Below, piece after piece: positions 1-7,229 of a DNA stretch of 64,000 nt. The stretch covers positions 1 to 64,000 of the forward strand of contig NZ_JAAXPG010000001.1 in assembly GCF_012396365.1 (NCBI RefSeq), given 5' to 3'. The first letter of the stretch is position 1. Each line of letters begins with the position of its first letter. Made by a program: the position numbers and the translations under genes. Below the pieces are notes generated by a model, which was not told where the DNA came from, did no database searches, and was given only the letters and a program-made list of their open reading frames with translations. This DNA is from Nocardiopsis alborubida (GTDB lineage Bacteria > Actinomycetota > Actinomycetes > Streptosporangiales > Streptosporangiaceae).

Positions 1-73
1 TGCGGCGGGCGTCCACAGCCATCCGGATCGCTCGTTCGCGCAGCTCAGGCGGGTACTTCCTCGGTGCCGGCAT
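1..73 (-). CDS. IS3-family transposase OrfA, N-terminal fragment at window edge
   Basis: The minus strand from the ATG at 71-73 reads MPAPRKYPPELRERAIRMAV followed by DARR before the edge. This is the characteristic start of OrfA of IS3/IS911-type transposases: a KYPPELRERAIRM helix opening the N-terminal HTH that binds the terminal repeats. OrfA normally has about 100 residues and is joined to the DDE-containing OrfB by programmed frameshift; neither the rest of OrfA nor OrfB is visible. The start lies 36 bases inside the presumed terminal repeat. Identification rests on 24 residues but the match to the family opening is good. Confidence 0.8.
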   Translation of the reverse strand, partial: MPAPRKYPPELRERAIRMAVDARR

Positions 74-109
74 GACTCTCATCCTTCCCAAGTTTGAGAG
101 CCTCCATCA
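1..109 (-). mobile_element. Left end of an IS3-family insertion sequence (continues beyond window)
   Basis: Reading the minus strand, the element appears to begin at about 109 with 5'-TGATGGAGGCTCTCAAACTT, a TG-starting terminal repeat as expected for IS3, and leads into a transposase start at 73. Only this end is in the window. The XRE regulator at 79-495 runs into the repeat and gains its last nine codons and stop from it, so insertion truncated that gene. The exact boundary is inferred from the TG end and cannot be confirmed without the other end. Confidence 0.7.
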
Positions 110-495
110 CACCCGGAACGAGACAGATCGAGAGCTAATGCGCCCATCGGGGCGGCGGTAGCGACGCGGTCACCAGCGACAGCCTTCTCCGTGTCCGTGA
201 GCGGCTGTCGGGGTGCCAGGCCGAGCAGGACACGTGAGGGGTCGGGCATGTCGAGCCCGTCGGCGATCCGCTCGATCAACCGCAGTGAACTGACCGTGCG
301 CCTGCCGCTCAGGATCTCGCTCACCCGTCCCTGGGCGATGCCGGTCACTGACGCGATCCGTGTCTGGCTCGCACCGTGTGCCTGGGCGAGCCGGATCAGG
401 CCGGCGATGTCGCGCTCACGCAGGACCCGCTGTGTCTCCTGACGCCCCCAGGCCCACGCCGGGATCGTGATCTGTTCCCAGGAACGACCAGGCAT
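79..495 (-). CDS. XRE-family HTH regulator, 3' end truncated by IS3 insertion
   Basis: 138 codons from the ATG at 495; an in-frame ATG further upstream (600) gives an unlikely Arg/Pro-rich extension. The protein opens with MPGRSWEQITIPAWAWGR, then an HTH of the Cro/CI type at residues ~30-80 (ASQTRIASVTGIAQGRVSEI with a following GRRTVSSL recognition segment). Relatives with this opening usually continue into a long TPR-containing C-terminal half, around 400 residues in total. Here the frame enters the terminal repeat of the IS at about 109 and stops at 79, so the sensor half is gone. It is divergent from the radical SAM-CYTH pair at 644 and was probably its regulator; whether the stub still binds DNA is unknown. 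Confidence 0.75.
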   Translation of the reverse strand: MPGRSWEQITIPAWAWGRQETQRVLRERDIAGLIRLAQAHGASQTRIASVTGIAQGRVSEILSGRRTVSSLRLIERIADGLDMPDPSRVLLGLAPRQPLTDTEKAVAGDRVATAAPMGALALDLSRSGCDGGSQTWEG

Positions 496-590
496 GGATC
501 CCCTTCGGCCGACGCGCACACGGCCCCGATTATCTCCGAGGGGGATATCCATCAGGAATGGGAGGAGCGGTACCCGCAACGGAATCGTCG

Positions 591-634
591 CCTGTGACAC
601 AACCTCCCCGCTCCATCGCGAGCGCCGTCACAGG
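591..634. promoter_or_regulatory. Inverted repeat overlapping the radical SAM ribosome binding site
   Basis: CCTGTGAC (591-598) and GTCACAGG (627-634) are exact reverse complements 28 bases apart in the 148-bp region between the divergent XRE and radical SAM genes. The right arm runs into AGGAG (632-636), the likely ribosome binding site seven bases before the ATG at 644. It could be an operator or an RBS-masking stem; the sequence alone does not decide. Confidence 0.4.
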
Positions 635-643
635 AGCCTGCCC

Positions 644-1792
644 ATGGACGTTCCCCCGATCCCCGAGCCCGTGCCGACCTACATCGGCAACGACACCACC
701 CTGCGAGTGAAGATCCTCGACGCCTGCGGTATGACCTGTACCTTCTGCCACAACGAGGGCACACCGGTCGTGGTCGACAACCGCAACCGCGGCCCCGGAC
801 CTTTCACCACTTCCGGTACCTCGGGGCGGATGTCGATCTACGCAGCCACCAACGGAGCCGCCTTCCTGCCCGCCACCATTGCGCCCGATGAGAACTTTTC
901 TCATGTCCTGCGGCAGCTACATCGGAGCATGGGGTTCACCGAACTCCACCTCACCGGAGGAGAACCCACGCTCCACCCGCGCCTGCCCGAGCTGGTTCGC
1001 CTCGCCACAGCCCAGGGCTACCAGGTGTGCATGACCTCCAACGGCGAGAACGGGGTCCGACAGATCTCCGCCTGCGCCGGGGCGGGGCTCGACCGTGTCA
1101 ACTTCTCCGTCTTCGGCACCACCCCCCAAGAACTCGCCCAAGTCCAGCACGCCCGCTTCCGCGACCCGGCCAAGGCCGCCACCAAGATCGAGGCCCTGCA
1201 CGCCTCCATTCAGGCCTGCGTCGACCACGGGGTCCGGGCCAGTGCCAACATCGTCGTCCTCGACCACACGCACATCGACCGCGTCCACCGGCTCCTGGAC
1301 ACCTACGCCCCCGAACTTTCCGTGCGCCTACTCAACTCCCTTGATCACGGCCAGGAGTCCATCGACGCCATCCACGAGCTCTTGGCCCAACGCGGTGCCG
1401 TCGCCGAGGCCCACCACCTCACCGCCGGAGCCTCCGGAGCACGCACCGCCTACCGCATCGACGGCGGGCAACGCCGTATCCACGTCAAGTGGATCCGTCC
1501 GGTACGCCTGCCCACCACCTGCCAGGGGTGCCGGTTCAACAACGACACCGACTGCCAGGAAGGCTTCTACGGCCTGCGCCTGTACCGCGACCGCCACGGG
1601 CGCTATCTGGTGGGTGTATGCCTGCAACGCATGGACCTGTGTCAGCCGATCGAGGACTTCCTCCGCTCCCCCGTCAAGAACGAGATCCTTCGCCTTCGCC
1701 AGACCGACCGTGACAGGCTGGAAGCCGCCCACCGGGCCCCCGCGTCCTTTCCCACTACGACACACAGCACGGAAGGAAACCCGACGCCATGA
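644..1792 (+). CDS. Radical SAM protein with C-terminal cysteine-rich region
   Basis: 382 residues from the ATG at 644, chosen because AGGAG lies seven bases upstream; the open frame to 467 codes for Arg/Pro-rich filler. The radical SAM [4Fe-4S] motif CX3CX2C is at residues 28-35 (CGMTCTFC), followed by the LTGGEPTLHP strand that contacts SAM, and MTSNGENG further on. The C-terminal ~60 residues hold five or more further cysteines (TTCQGC, DCQEG, GVCLQRMDLC), resembling MoaA/SPASM-like auxiliary cluster regions. The substrate is unknown. The stop overlaps the CYTH gene start (ATGA), so the two products are probably made together and may act in one pathway. No precursor peptide gene is visible nearby. 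Confidence 0.85.
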   Translation: MDVPPIPEPVPTYIGNDTTLRVKILDACGMTCTFCHNEGTPVVVDNRNRGPGPFTTSGTSGRMSIYAATNGAAFLPATIAPDENFSHVLRQLHRSMGFTELHLTGGEPTLHPRLPELVRLATAQGYQVCMTSNGENGVRQISACAGAGLDRVNFSVFGTTPQELAQVQHARFRDPAKAATKIEALHASIQACVDHGVRASANIVVLDHTHIDRVHRLLDTYAPELSVRLLNSLDHGQESIDAIHELLAQRGAVAEAHHLTAGASGARTAYRIDGGQRRIHVKWIRPVRLPTTCQGCRFNNDTDCQEGFYGLRLYRDRHGRYLVGVCLQRMDLCQPIEDFLRSPVKNEILRLRQTDRDRLEAAHRAPASFPTTTHSTEGNPTP

Positions 1793-2331
1793 GCGCGATC
1801 GAGTACGAGGCCAAGGTTCTGGACATCGACGTCGACCAGGTGGCCCAGCGCATTCTCGACAAGGGCGGCGCGGACCTGGGCGAGGTACTCCAGCGCCGCT
1901 ACGTCTACGACATCGAACCTGGCGACGCCTCCCGCTGGGTGCGCCTGCGCGACACCGGAAACCAGGTCACGCTCACGGTCAAGGAGATCGACTCCGACGC
2001 CATCGGCGGCACCCGCGAGACCGAGACCGAGGTCGGTGACTTCGCCACCGCCAACGCCCTGCTGGGCAAGCTCGGCTACACCCCCAAGGCCTACCAGGAG
2101 AACCGCCGCCACAGCTTCACCCTGGACGGCGCCCAGCTGGAGATCGACACCTGGCCTCGCATCCCCGCCTACCTGGAGATCGAGGCCGACAGCCGAGCCG
2201 AGGTGGTGCGAGTCGCGGCCCTGCTCGGCTACGCCGAAGCGGACCTGACGGGCGAGAACACCACCAAGGTCTACGCCCGCTACGGCATCGACCTGGCCAC
2301 CATCATCGACTTGCGCTTCGGCGTGGAGTGA
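1789..2331 (+). CDS. CYTH-domain protein (class IV adenylate cyclase / triphosphatase-like)
   Basis: 180 residues. The N-terminal EYEAK at residues 5-9 is the ExExK signature of the CYTH triphosphate tunnel fold, and alternating charged strands follow (RRYVYDI, WVRLRDTG, VTLTVKEI, ETETEVGDF, EIDTWPRIPAYLEIEAD), as in CyaB-type proteins. Members cyclise ATP to cAMP or hydrolyse inorganic or thiamine triphosphate; the reaction cannot be chosen from sequence. It starts four bases inside the radical SAM gene (ATGA overlap), implying translational coupling. It is the last gene before the att site of the integrated element. Confidence 0.85.
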   Translation: MSAIEYEAKVLDIDVDQVAQRILDKGGADLGEVLQRRYVYDIEPGDASRWVRLRDTGNQVTLTVKEIDSDAIGGTRETETEVGDFATANALLGKLGYTPKAYQENRRHSFTLDGAQLEIDTWPRIPAYLEIEADSRAEVVRVAALLGYAEADLTGENTTKVYARYGIDLATIIDLRFGVE

Positions 2332-2475
2332 GTTCACGGCTGTGGTGTGCCTGAACTTCCGGGATGGGTGTCTCCACATAAAGGTGCGAGGGCATCGATC
2401 GCCATGAGGAGAGGTCTGAGGTCGGCGTCCGCGCGTGTGGCACGGCGACCGGGACCAGGCCCCGGAAAGCAGTTC

Positions 2476-2510
2476 GGCCAGGTGTTCGGAAAACCCCGAA
2501 CGACCTGGCC
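2476..2510. terminator. Hairpin that originally followed tRNA-Gly, now stranded left of the element
   Basis: GGCCAGGTGTTCGG pairs imperfectly with CCGAACGACCTGGCC. The same hairpin with a changed loop occurs at 14751-14785, the same distance (45-46 bases) from the att core. Before integration this copy lay just downstream of tRNA-Gly. There is no clear U-run. Confidence 0.5.
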
Positions 2511-2521
2511 GTCTGTGTGTC

Positions 2522-2565
2522 TGGAGCGGATGACGGGAATCGAACCCGCGTTATCAGCTTGGGAA
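2522..2565 (-). repeat. att site, left copy (tRNA-Gly 3' fragment)
   Basis: Forty-four bases identical to 14796-14839, running from the CCA end of tRNA-Gly to the anticodon loop. The 5' half of the tRNA is missing, so this is the displaced end created by integration. Confidence 0.92.
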
Positions 2566-2666
2566 TTCGAGGCCGTGGAATCCGGCTGATCTGCGAACCC
2601 CTGACCTGCCACTTCGTGGACGGTTGCCGTCTGAGTGACCGTGAATCCCCGTCTGTCGCCATCCGA

Positions 2667-2686
2667 ACGGGCACGCAACGGGCACG
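2667..2686. repeat. Putative integrase arm-type site, left
   Basis: ACGGGCACGCAACGGGCACG contains two direct copies of CGGGCACG eleven bases apart. A near-identical block (18 of 20) is at 14701-14720 by the other att site. Paired repeats inside both ends of a tyrosine-integrase element are typical arm-binding sites for Int; the assignment is inferred. Confidence 0.5.
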
Positions 2687-2698
2687 GGGTTTCGGTGG

Positions 2699-3007
2699 TT
2701 AGAGCTTCATGTGGTGGGCAGGCCCTGAGGTCTTTGGGGACCACCCGTGTGCGAGAGCGCTTCGTATGGCGGTGGAGACGACGCCCGGTGTCACGGCAAC
2801 GGGAGGGGCGTCCGACAGCCAGGATCCGGGATGCGGGTGTTGGGTGGCGACTACGAGGGTCTGCCCTGGCTCCTCCGCCAGTTCCACGGCGAAGGTCATG
2901 GGGAACTCGCAGAGGGCCTGTGCGTAGGTCGGCCTACGTCGTACGCGCCACCGGTAGTTGGTGCCGTCCACGGTGATGTGGCGGGACCCTTTGCGAACCA
3001 GTGCCAT
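2699..3007 (-). CDS. Conserved hypothetical small protein
   Basis: 102 residues from the ATG at 3007 (MALVRKGSRHITVDGTNYRW). The frame is open further upstream but that extension is low-complexity. The body resembles a small actinobacterial family I recall without a function: a basic N-terminal strand with VDG.YRWRVR, a middle with PMTFAVELAE and LVVATQHPHPGSW, and a C-terminal IRSALAHGWSP helix. No catalytic motif, signal peptide or membrane segment is visible. It lies at the left end of the element, reading outward toward att. It is probably a cytosolic accessory protein. Confidence 0.65.
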   Translation of the reverse strand: MALVRKGSRHITVDGTNYRWRVRRRPTYAQALCEFPMTFAVELAEEPGQTLVVATQHPHPGSWLSDAPPVAVTPGVVSTAIRSALAHGWSPKTSGPAHHMKL

Positions 3008-3392
3008 ACGCGTCGCCTCCTGCGGTTGGAAGGGAATCGTACCCACTGCGAGGTAGAGCGTTCGCGCGCTCGGGGCGCTGCCCTGAGTAACCACAACAGT
3101 GGGTTGCGATTCAGCCGGTCCGAGGTGCCCGGTAGCGCTGGTGTCAGCCACCCAAGACAGTCGCATTCCGCTACCGGGTGCCTCGGGATCTGAGCACGTC
3201 AGAAGCCGATTTCTCTCGAACGGCAACCGTTCGTCCCTGGGTCGCGTCATGATGCCAAGTAGTACGGCCATCGGCCGCGCTCGGGACCGGGCGGCAGCCC
3301 GCAGCCCGAGCAGTGGCCGGAGGCCGCTGCGACGGCGCTTGCGCCGTCGCCTTGATTTCATACAGCATAGTTCGGCAATTTTATGGGATGGT
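3008..3392. other. Gene-poor stretch before the AT-rich cargo block
   Basis: No convincing gene on either strand. GC is high to about 3350 and then drops sharply. TTGATT at ~3352 and CATAGT ~3366 may form a weak promoter for the Schlafen-type gene. Confidence 0.4.
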
Positions 3393-4517
3393 GTGTCTGT
3401 GGCTGAGGCAGGAAAAGCGGAGCCTTGGGGGGATGGGGTAAATGCTGAATTTGAAGTCAACATTTCCTTGATTAAAGGATGGGGTCTTGCTGAGGCTAGA
3501 AAAATTCTGATAGGCAGGGCTGTTGATTCCTATTGGAAAAAACCCCCGGGGGTTGAAAATTACCAGGTGGCGCTTGCTGAAGGTGAGCCTCTGGCGACTT
3601 TGGTATTTTCCGAGTATTTGGTTGACCCTGTTTCGGGGCTGACGGGATCAGCATTTGTGGACTTTACTGCGGACGCGCATGGTTTCTTGCTTGTGATGGC
3701 TATCCCGCTGCCTCGGAAAACTTCATATGAAGAGGTAGAGGAGAGGCTGGTGGACCTGGCGAGGAGCTTTGACTTTGAGGTCCTGAATATTCGTCGAACG
3801 AGGGGCGTTCTCGGTGACCATGATAATGGATTCGAGATAAAATTTTATGCTCCGATTTTGGGTGCAACCTTGGAAGGAGTTGCAAGTAAGGCTAAGCAAA
3901 TTTTCACCATGGCGATCTCTTACGATGGCTCGATTCCAAATATTGCTGCAATAATGCGTCTTTTTCGCAATAATTCTCCTGATGTATTTTTGGGCATGTC
4001 TGAGAGTGAGTACCTGGAATTCAAGGGGCCCCCGTATGAGCTCCGGAAAGATTCGCCATGGAAGCATCTTTTGTGTGACGATATAGCTAGGTTTGCAAAT
4101 TCAGAGCATGGTGGCTTGATTGCTATTGGGTTCGCTACAAAGAAAATATCTGGAACTGATGTTGCGATCAAGGTGGCCCCAGTTCCCGTCAATGCGAAGC
4201 GCCATCAATCCTATCAGCAGGTCGCCGACCAGTATATTTACCCACCAGTTGAGGGTTTGAGGTTTGAATCATTTTCAGTGAGTGATGGGGAAGTCTGCTG
4301 CATAATTGTCCCAACTCAAAGGGAAATGAATAAGCCTTACATGGTCCAAGGTGCCCTGGCTGATGGTGAGTATCGAGGTGGAATGATAAGTATTCCGCGT
4401 AGAAGGGGTGAGGATTCTATACCAATCACGGCCAGGGAGATACATCGAATGATTTCTGCTGGAAGAAGTTTTCTGATGAATTCATCGTTTTCTGGCTTTG
4501 AGGACACGGGCGGCTAG
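3393..4517 (+). CDS. Schlafen AlbA_2-domain protein (putative ATP/nucleic-acid-binding)
   Basis: About 374 residues with the GTG at 3393; GTG 3399 is equally possible, and the frame is open back to 3099 through unlikely sequence, so the start is uncertain. Residues ~200-325 match the Schlafen AlbA_2 domain: MSESEYLEFKG carries the conserved ExxxxEFK, then DDIARFANSEHGGLIAIGF, the typical DI.AFAN..GG.L..G strand-turn. The N-terminal 190 residues are unrecognised. AlbA_2 proteins occur as nucleases or tRNA/DNA-binding modules in defence and regulatory genes; the reaction here is unknown. Codons are AT-rich, unlike all backbone neighbours, pointing to separate acquisition. Its stop overlaps that of the convergent HTH-DUF5919 gene in a CTAG. 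Confidence 0.75.
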   Translation: MSVAEAGKAEPWGDGVNAEFEVNISLIKGWGLAEARKILIGRAVDSYWKKPPGVENYQVALAEGEPLATLVFSEYLVDPVSGLTGSAFVDFTADAHGFLLVMAIPLPRKTSYEEVEERLVDLARSFDFEVLNIRRTRGVLGDHDNGFEIKFYAPILGATLEGVASKAKQIFTMAISYDGSIPNIAAIMRLFRNNSPDVFLGMSESEYLEFKGPPYELRKDSPWKHLLCDDIARFANSEHGGLIAIGFATKKISGTDVAIKVAPVPVNAKRHQSYQQVADQYIYPPVEGLRFESFSVSDGEVCCIIVPTQREMNKPYMVQGALADGEYRGGMISIPRRRGEDSIPITAREIHRMISAGRSFLMNSSFSGFEDTGG

Positions 4518-5260
4518 ATGTCCCGACTGTGCTTAACTTCCACCCCGATGCTCCATGTCGATTCAAAGCTTTTTTGATAGATGGAGTACATGTCTCCCGG
4601 TGGCAACCTCTCTACTTCTAATGCGGGGGCTTGGGAGGCGGGGATTCCATAAATATGGTGATTAACAATTAACTTTTTTTCCGTTAGGTAGATGGAGTTG
4701 TACAGGATGGTCGAATGCGTCCGGATCTCGACGCCATCGACATCCAAGAATGTTCGGAAGAGCAGCAGGGCGTTATTTGTCCTGGCTGCCAGGGTCTCTC
4801 CGATCTGCTCATCTTGACCGCGCTGCTTCACCTGTTCGGACTCCGGGTCTCCCAGGAGAATGCGAATTTTTATGCCCTCCCTGGCTCGTGTGCCAAGGAG
4901 TTGCAGGATTCCCGTGTCATCGGCGAGGAAGAGGCCGCTGTAGACCAGAATGCCGATCTCCTGCTCCGCTGAGCTGAACAGGTCCCACCACACTTCCCGA
5001 GGCACCTGCCAGCGATGTGCGTAGACACGTTGAACGTGCTCGGATACGGGAGCATGTGCTTCGGTCTTCTGGCTGTTCTGTGGCCAAAGGGTGTCCTCCT
5101 CGACCTGGAGGAGATCAGCCAATGCCCAGCGATGCCGGGGGTAGGGCCGTTGGCCGGAGAGCCAGCGGCGGACGGTCTTAGGGTCTACGCCGAGGTGTGC
5201 GGCCACGTCGATCTCGGTGAGTCGGGACGCGGCCAGTGCCTTGCGCAGTGCAGCGTTCAC
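4514..5260 (-). CDS. HTH-DUF5919 (PLD-like fold) protein, copy 1
   Basis: 248 residues. Residues 1-55 form an XRE-type HTH (ALRKALAASRLTEIDVAAHL, DPKTVRRWLSGQRPYPRHR). Residues ~75-248 match the DUF5919-type region: HRWQVPREVWWDLF, a strand-rich IGILVYSGLFLADD, KIRILLGDPESEQVKQRG and the phospholipase-D-like TILYNSIYLTEKKLIVNHHIYG. The HKD catalytic signature of PLD nucleases is not preserved, so it may be a ligand sensor rather than a nuclease. A paralogue lies at 8180-8917. The 3' part is AT-rich like the convergent Schlafen gene, the stops of the two genes sharing CTAG. It is divergent from two small genes at 5443, with ACGTCC repeats between. Confidence 0.8.
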   Translation of the reverse strand: MNAALRKALAASRLTEIDVAAHLGVDPKTVRRWLSGQRPYPRHRWALADLLQVEEDTLWPQNSQKTEAHAPVSEHVQRVYAHRWQVPREVWWDLFSSAEQEIGILVYSGLFLADDTGILQLLGTRAREGIKIRILLGDPESEQVKQRGQDEQIGETLAARTNNALLLFRTFLDVDGVEIRTHSTILYNSIYLTEKKLIVNHHIYGIPASQAPALEVERLPPGDMYSIYQKSFESTWSIGVEVKHSRDI

Positions 5261-5300
5261 GTCGGTGCCCTCCGGGGTGCGGGGAACCGACGATAACAGA

Positions 5301-5320
5301 AGACGTCCCTAGACGTCCCT
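5301..5320. promoter_or_regulatory. Tandem AGACGTCCCT repeat upstream of HTH-DUF5919 copy 1
   Basis: Two exact 10-bp copies in tandem, 41 bases before the start of the gene at 5260. An ACGTCC pair with near-helical spacing also precedes the paralogue (8966-8983). One turn of spacing suits a dimeric HTH protein; autoregulation is inferred. Confidence 0.5.
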
Positions 5321-5442
5321 CAAGTTGTCCGATACGTGGTACACATGTCCGCTCACGCAGAGCATCGTTTCCGCATGTAAGAGGACTCCGGCGCTTCCCG
5401 CCGTCTCGCCGTGAGTCTCACCCGAACTCACCAGGGGTGACC

Positions 5443-5691
5443 ATGCGGAACCTGATCCCACACCTTCGGACACGCGGACCCACACGGCCCCGGGCAGCCA
5501 AGCCTTCGCCGTGCGCGAGACTTCCGTTCACTCCGCCACCTCCGGCGCATCCGGTTGCGCCGCTGGCGAGACTGGTCCGTCCCTACGTCGTGGACGGCAC
5601 TAGGCATCGTCCGGTGGAGCTGCCCGACCGGTCCCAACTCGGCCTGGAACTGCTCCTGGAGATCTCCCAGTTGGAGGCTGTCGCCGCATGA
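5443..5691 (+). CDS. Small hypothetical protein (Arg/Pro-rich N-terminus)
   Basis: 82 residues from the ATG at 5443, after GGGGTGACC. The first half is basic and proline-rich; the second half (RLVRPYVVDGTRHRPVELPD then SQLGLELLLEIS) looks like a short folded helix-strand unit. I do not recognise it. Its stop overlaps the next gene start (ATGA at 5688), so the two small proteins are translationally coupled and probably function together. The pair is divergent from the HTH-DUF5919 regulator and likely under its control. Confidence 0.55.
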   Translation: MRNLIPHLRTRGPTRPRAAKPSPCARLPFTPPPPAHPVAPLARLVRPYVVDGTRHRPVELPDRSQLGLELLLEISQLEAVAA

Positions 5692-5957
5692 GGACCGGGG
5701 ATGTCCCGAACACGCTCCTCCATGTCCTGCAACGCCACTACGCGCAGCAGTGGTCGATCCGCCGCCACGGGGGCCTGTGGATCGCTACCGCCACCCGACA
5801 GCAGATCACGCACGCGCCAACGCTGATCGAGGAGGACGTGGAGGTCTTCGTTCACCAGTTGGAGTATCCACCTCCCGGGATCGGCAACTCCGAGCTGTCC
5901 AGTGAACGCCTCCGCACAAGCGAGTCCTGTGCCGAGACTGGCTTGCAGCAGAGATAA
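5688..5957 (+). CDS. Small hypothetical protein
   Basis: 89 residues, starting inside the previous gene (ATGA). Sequence features: LLHVLQRHYAQQWSIRRHGGLWIATATRQ then THAPTLIEEDVEVFVHQLE, a strand-rich core with Trp and His residues and a polar tail. No signal peptide or membrane segment. I do not recognise the family. Coupling to the 82-residue protein upstream and the position next to a divergent HTH gene suggest a small two-component accessory unit of the element. Confidence 0.55.
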   Translation: MRTGDVPNTLLHVLQRHYAQQWSIRRHGGLWIATATRQQITHAPTLIEEDVEVFVHQLEYPPPGIGNSELSSERLRTSESCAETGLQQR

Positions 5958-6089
5958 AAGCCGACCGTAGGCCGGTGCCACCGCCTTCGTTGGTTGGCGC
6001 TGGCTCTGCGGTTGGGGCGTCTGCTGGTGCCGACCGGGGGGAAGACTCTCGGGTCGGGTCGGCACCGGCGGGCGCCTGTTTTGGCTTCG

Positions 6090-6112
6090 GCTAGCAAAGT
6101 TAACTTGCTAGC
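6090..6112. promoter_or_regulatory. Palindromic operator upstream of the tandem GntR gene
   Basis: GCTAGCAA (6090-6097) and TTGCTAGC (6105-6112) flank AGTTAAC; TTGCTGAC follows at 6113-6120 and AGATCT-GGTC-AGATCT at 6122-6137. This is 66 bases before the GntR start. Operators of this kind are expected for GntR repressors such as KorSA of pSAM2; binding is inferred. Confidence 0.6.
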
Positions 6113-6177
6113 TTGCTGACAAGATCTGGTCAGATCTGAAGGTCCGCTTTGGCGTAAGAGATGCTGGAGGAAGCTGC

Positions 6178-6663
6178 TTGAGTCCGCGCACCCCGTGGGG
6201 GACGTACCACCAGATCGCGGAGGCCCTGCGTTCGCGGATCACTGCGGGGGATCCCGCGCCGGGTGACGAGCTTCCCTCCGAGGCGGCCTTGCGCCAGGAG
6301 TTCAGCGTCTCCCGCACCACCGTGCGCCGTGCCCTGGCCGAACTGGAAGCAGAGCGGCTGATCAAGGCTCTTCCGGGGACCGGCCGTGTCGTGTGCACCG
6401 TTGAGGAACGCGAGAGTGCACCTGCGGACGGAACACCTCCTGCCCAGTACCGGCGCATCGCCGCCGAACTGCGAGAACGCATCACCAGCGGGGACCTCGC
6501 CCCCGGTGACGCCCTGCCCAGTGAGGCCGCGTTGGTCCGCCAGTACTCGGTGTCGCGTGGGACGGCTCGCCAGGCTCTCTCGGAGTTGGAGGGGACCGGG
6601 CTCGTCGTCGCCGTCCACGGCAAGGGCCGGTTCGTCAAAGGGGCCGAAACGACTGCGGGTTAG
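6178..6663 (+). CDS. GntR-family repressor with two tandem winged-helix domains
   Basis: 161 residues with a TTG start preceded by GGAGGA eight bases upstream. Two near-duplicate GntR winged helices lie end to end: residues ~5-70 (YHQIAEALRSRITAGDPAPG then LPSEAALRQEFSVSRTTVRRAL) and ~83-155 (YRRIAAELRERITSGDLAPG then LPSEAALVRQYSVSRGTARQAL). No effector domain is present. AICEs of the pSAM2 type encode a GntR repressor (KorSA) of pra; this gene is the likely counterpart, although its duplicated DNA-binding head with no effector domain is unusual. Palindromes at 6090-6137 suggest autoregulation. The HD gene follows after 10 bases. Confidence 0.85.
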   Translation: MSPRTPWGTYHQIAEALRSRITAGDPAPGDELPSEAALRQEFSVSRTTVRRALAELEAERLIKALPGTGRVVCTVEERESAPADGTPPAQYRRIAAELRERITSGDLAPGDALPSEAALVRQYSVSRGTARQALSELEGTGLVVAVHGKGRFVKGAETTAG

Positions 6664-6673
6664 CCTGGTACAT

Positions 6674-7225
6674 GTGGGACATGTTCACTGGGCGCGGGAT
6701 CTCGCGCGAGAACTGCTCGAACAGCCGCTTCCCCGACGCTGGGCGCATTCCCAGGGGGTAGCCGAACAGGCGCGGTCCCTGCGAGGCGTGCTCGGCGCAC
6801 ATGCCGATCTGGTGGAAGCCTCCGCCTGGCTGCACGACATCGGGTACTCCCCGGACCTGGCGACCACGGGCTTCCATCCCCTCGACGGAGCCCGGTACCT
6901 GCGCGAGGTACAGAAGGCTGACGAGGCTCTGGTCTCCCTGGTGGCCTACCACTCCTGCGCCGTGGTGGAGGCCGAGGAACGGGGCCTGCTCGCTCCACTC
7001 AAGGACGAGTTCGACGCCCCGCCGGACGACCTGCTGGACGCGCTCACCTACGCGGACATGACCACCGGCCCGGACGGGACACACCTGCCCGTGGAACGAC
7101 GGCTGTCAGAGATCCTGGAGCGCTACGCCCCCGAGGACCTGGTCCACCGCTCCATCACCCGTTCCTCGCCGTTGCTGACGGCGTCGGTGCGGGCCGTGGA
7201 ACGCCGCCTGGCCGAGGCTGGCTGA
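6674..7225 (+). CDS. HD-domain phosphohydrolase
   Basis: 183 residues if started at the GTG at 6674; the frame is open further 5' but overlaps the GntR gene. The HD signature is clear: RRWAHSQGVAEQA (first His), then ASAWLHDIGYSP (His-Asp pair), HPLDGARYL and VAYHSCA (further His ligands). HD proteins bind two metal ions and hydrolyse phosphomonoesters, phosphodiesters or nucleotides; the substrate here is unknown. It is co-directional with the GntR repressor 10 bases upstream, and similar HD genes are common AICE cargo. A role in nucleotide pool control during transfer is speculative. Confidence 0.8.
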   Translation: MGHVHWARDLARELLEQPLPRRWAHSQGVAEQARSLRGVLGAHADLVEASAWLHDIGYSPDLATTGFHPLDGARYLREVQKADEALVSLVAYHSCAVVEAEERGLLAPLKDEFDAPPDDLLDALTYADMTTGPDGTHLPVERRLSEILERYAPEDLVHRSITRSSPLLTASVRAVERRLAEAG

Positions 7226-7229
7226 CCGT

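Noticed and set aside
644-2331. RiPP biosynthetic cluster around the radical SAM gene
   Set aside because: No precursor peptide, transporter or protease was found between the IS end and the att site.
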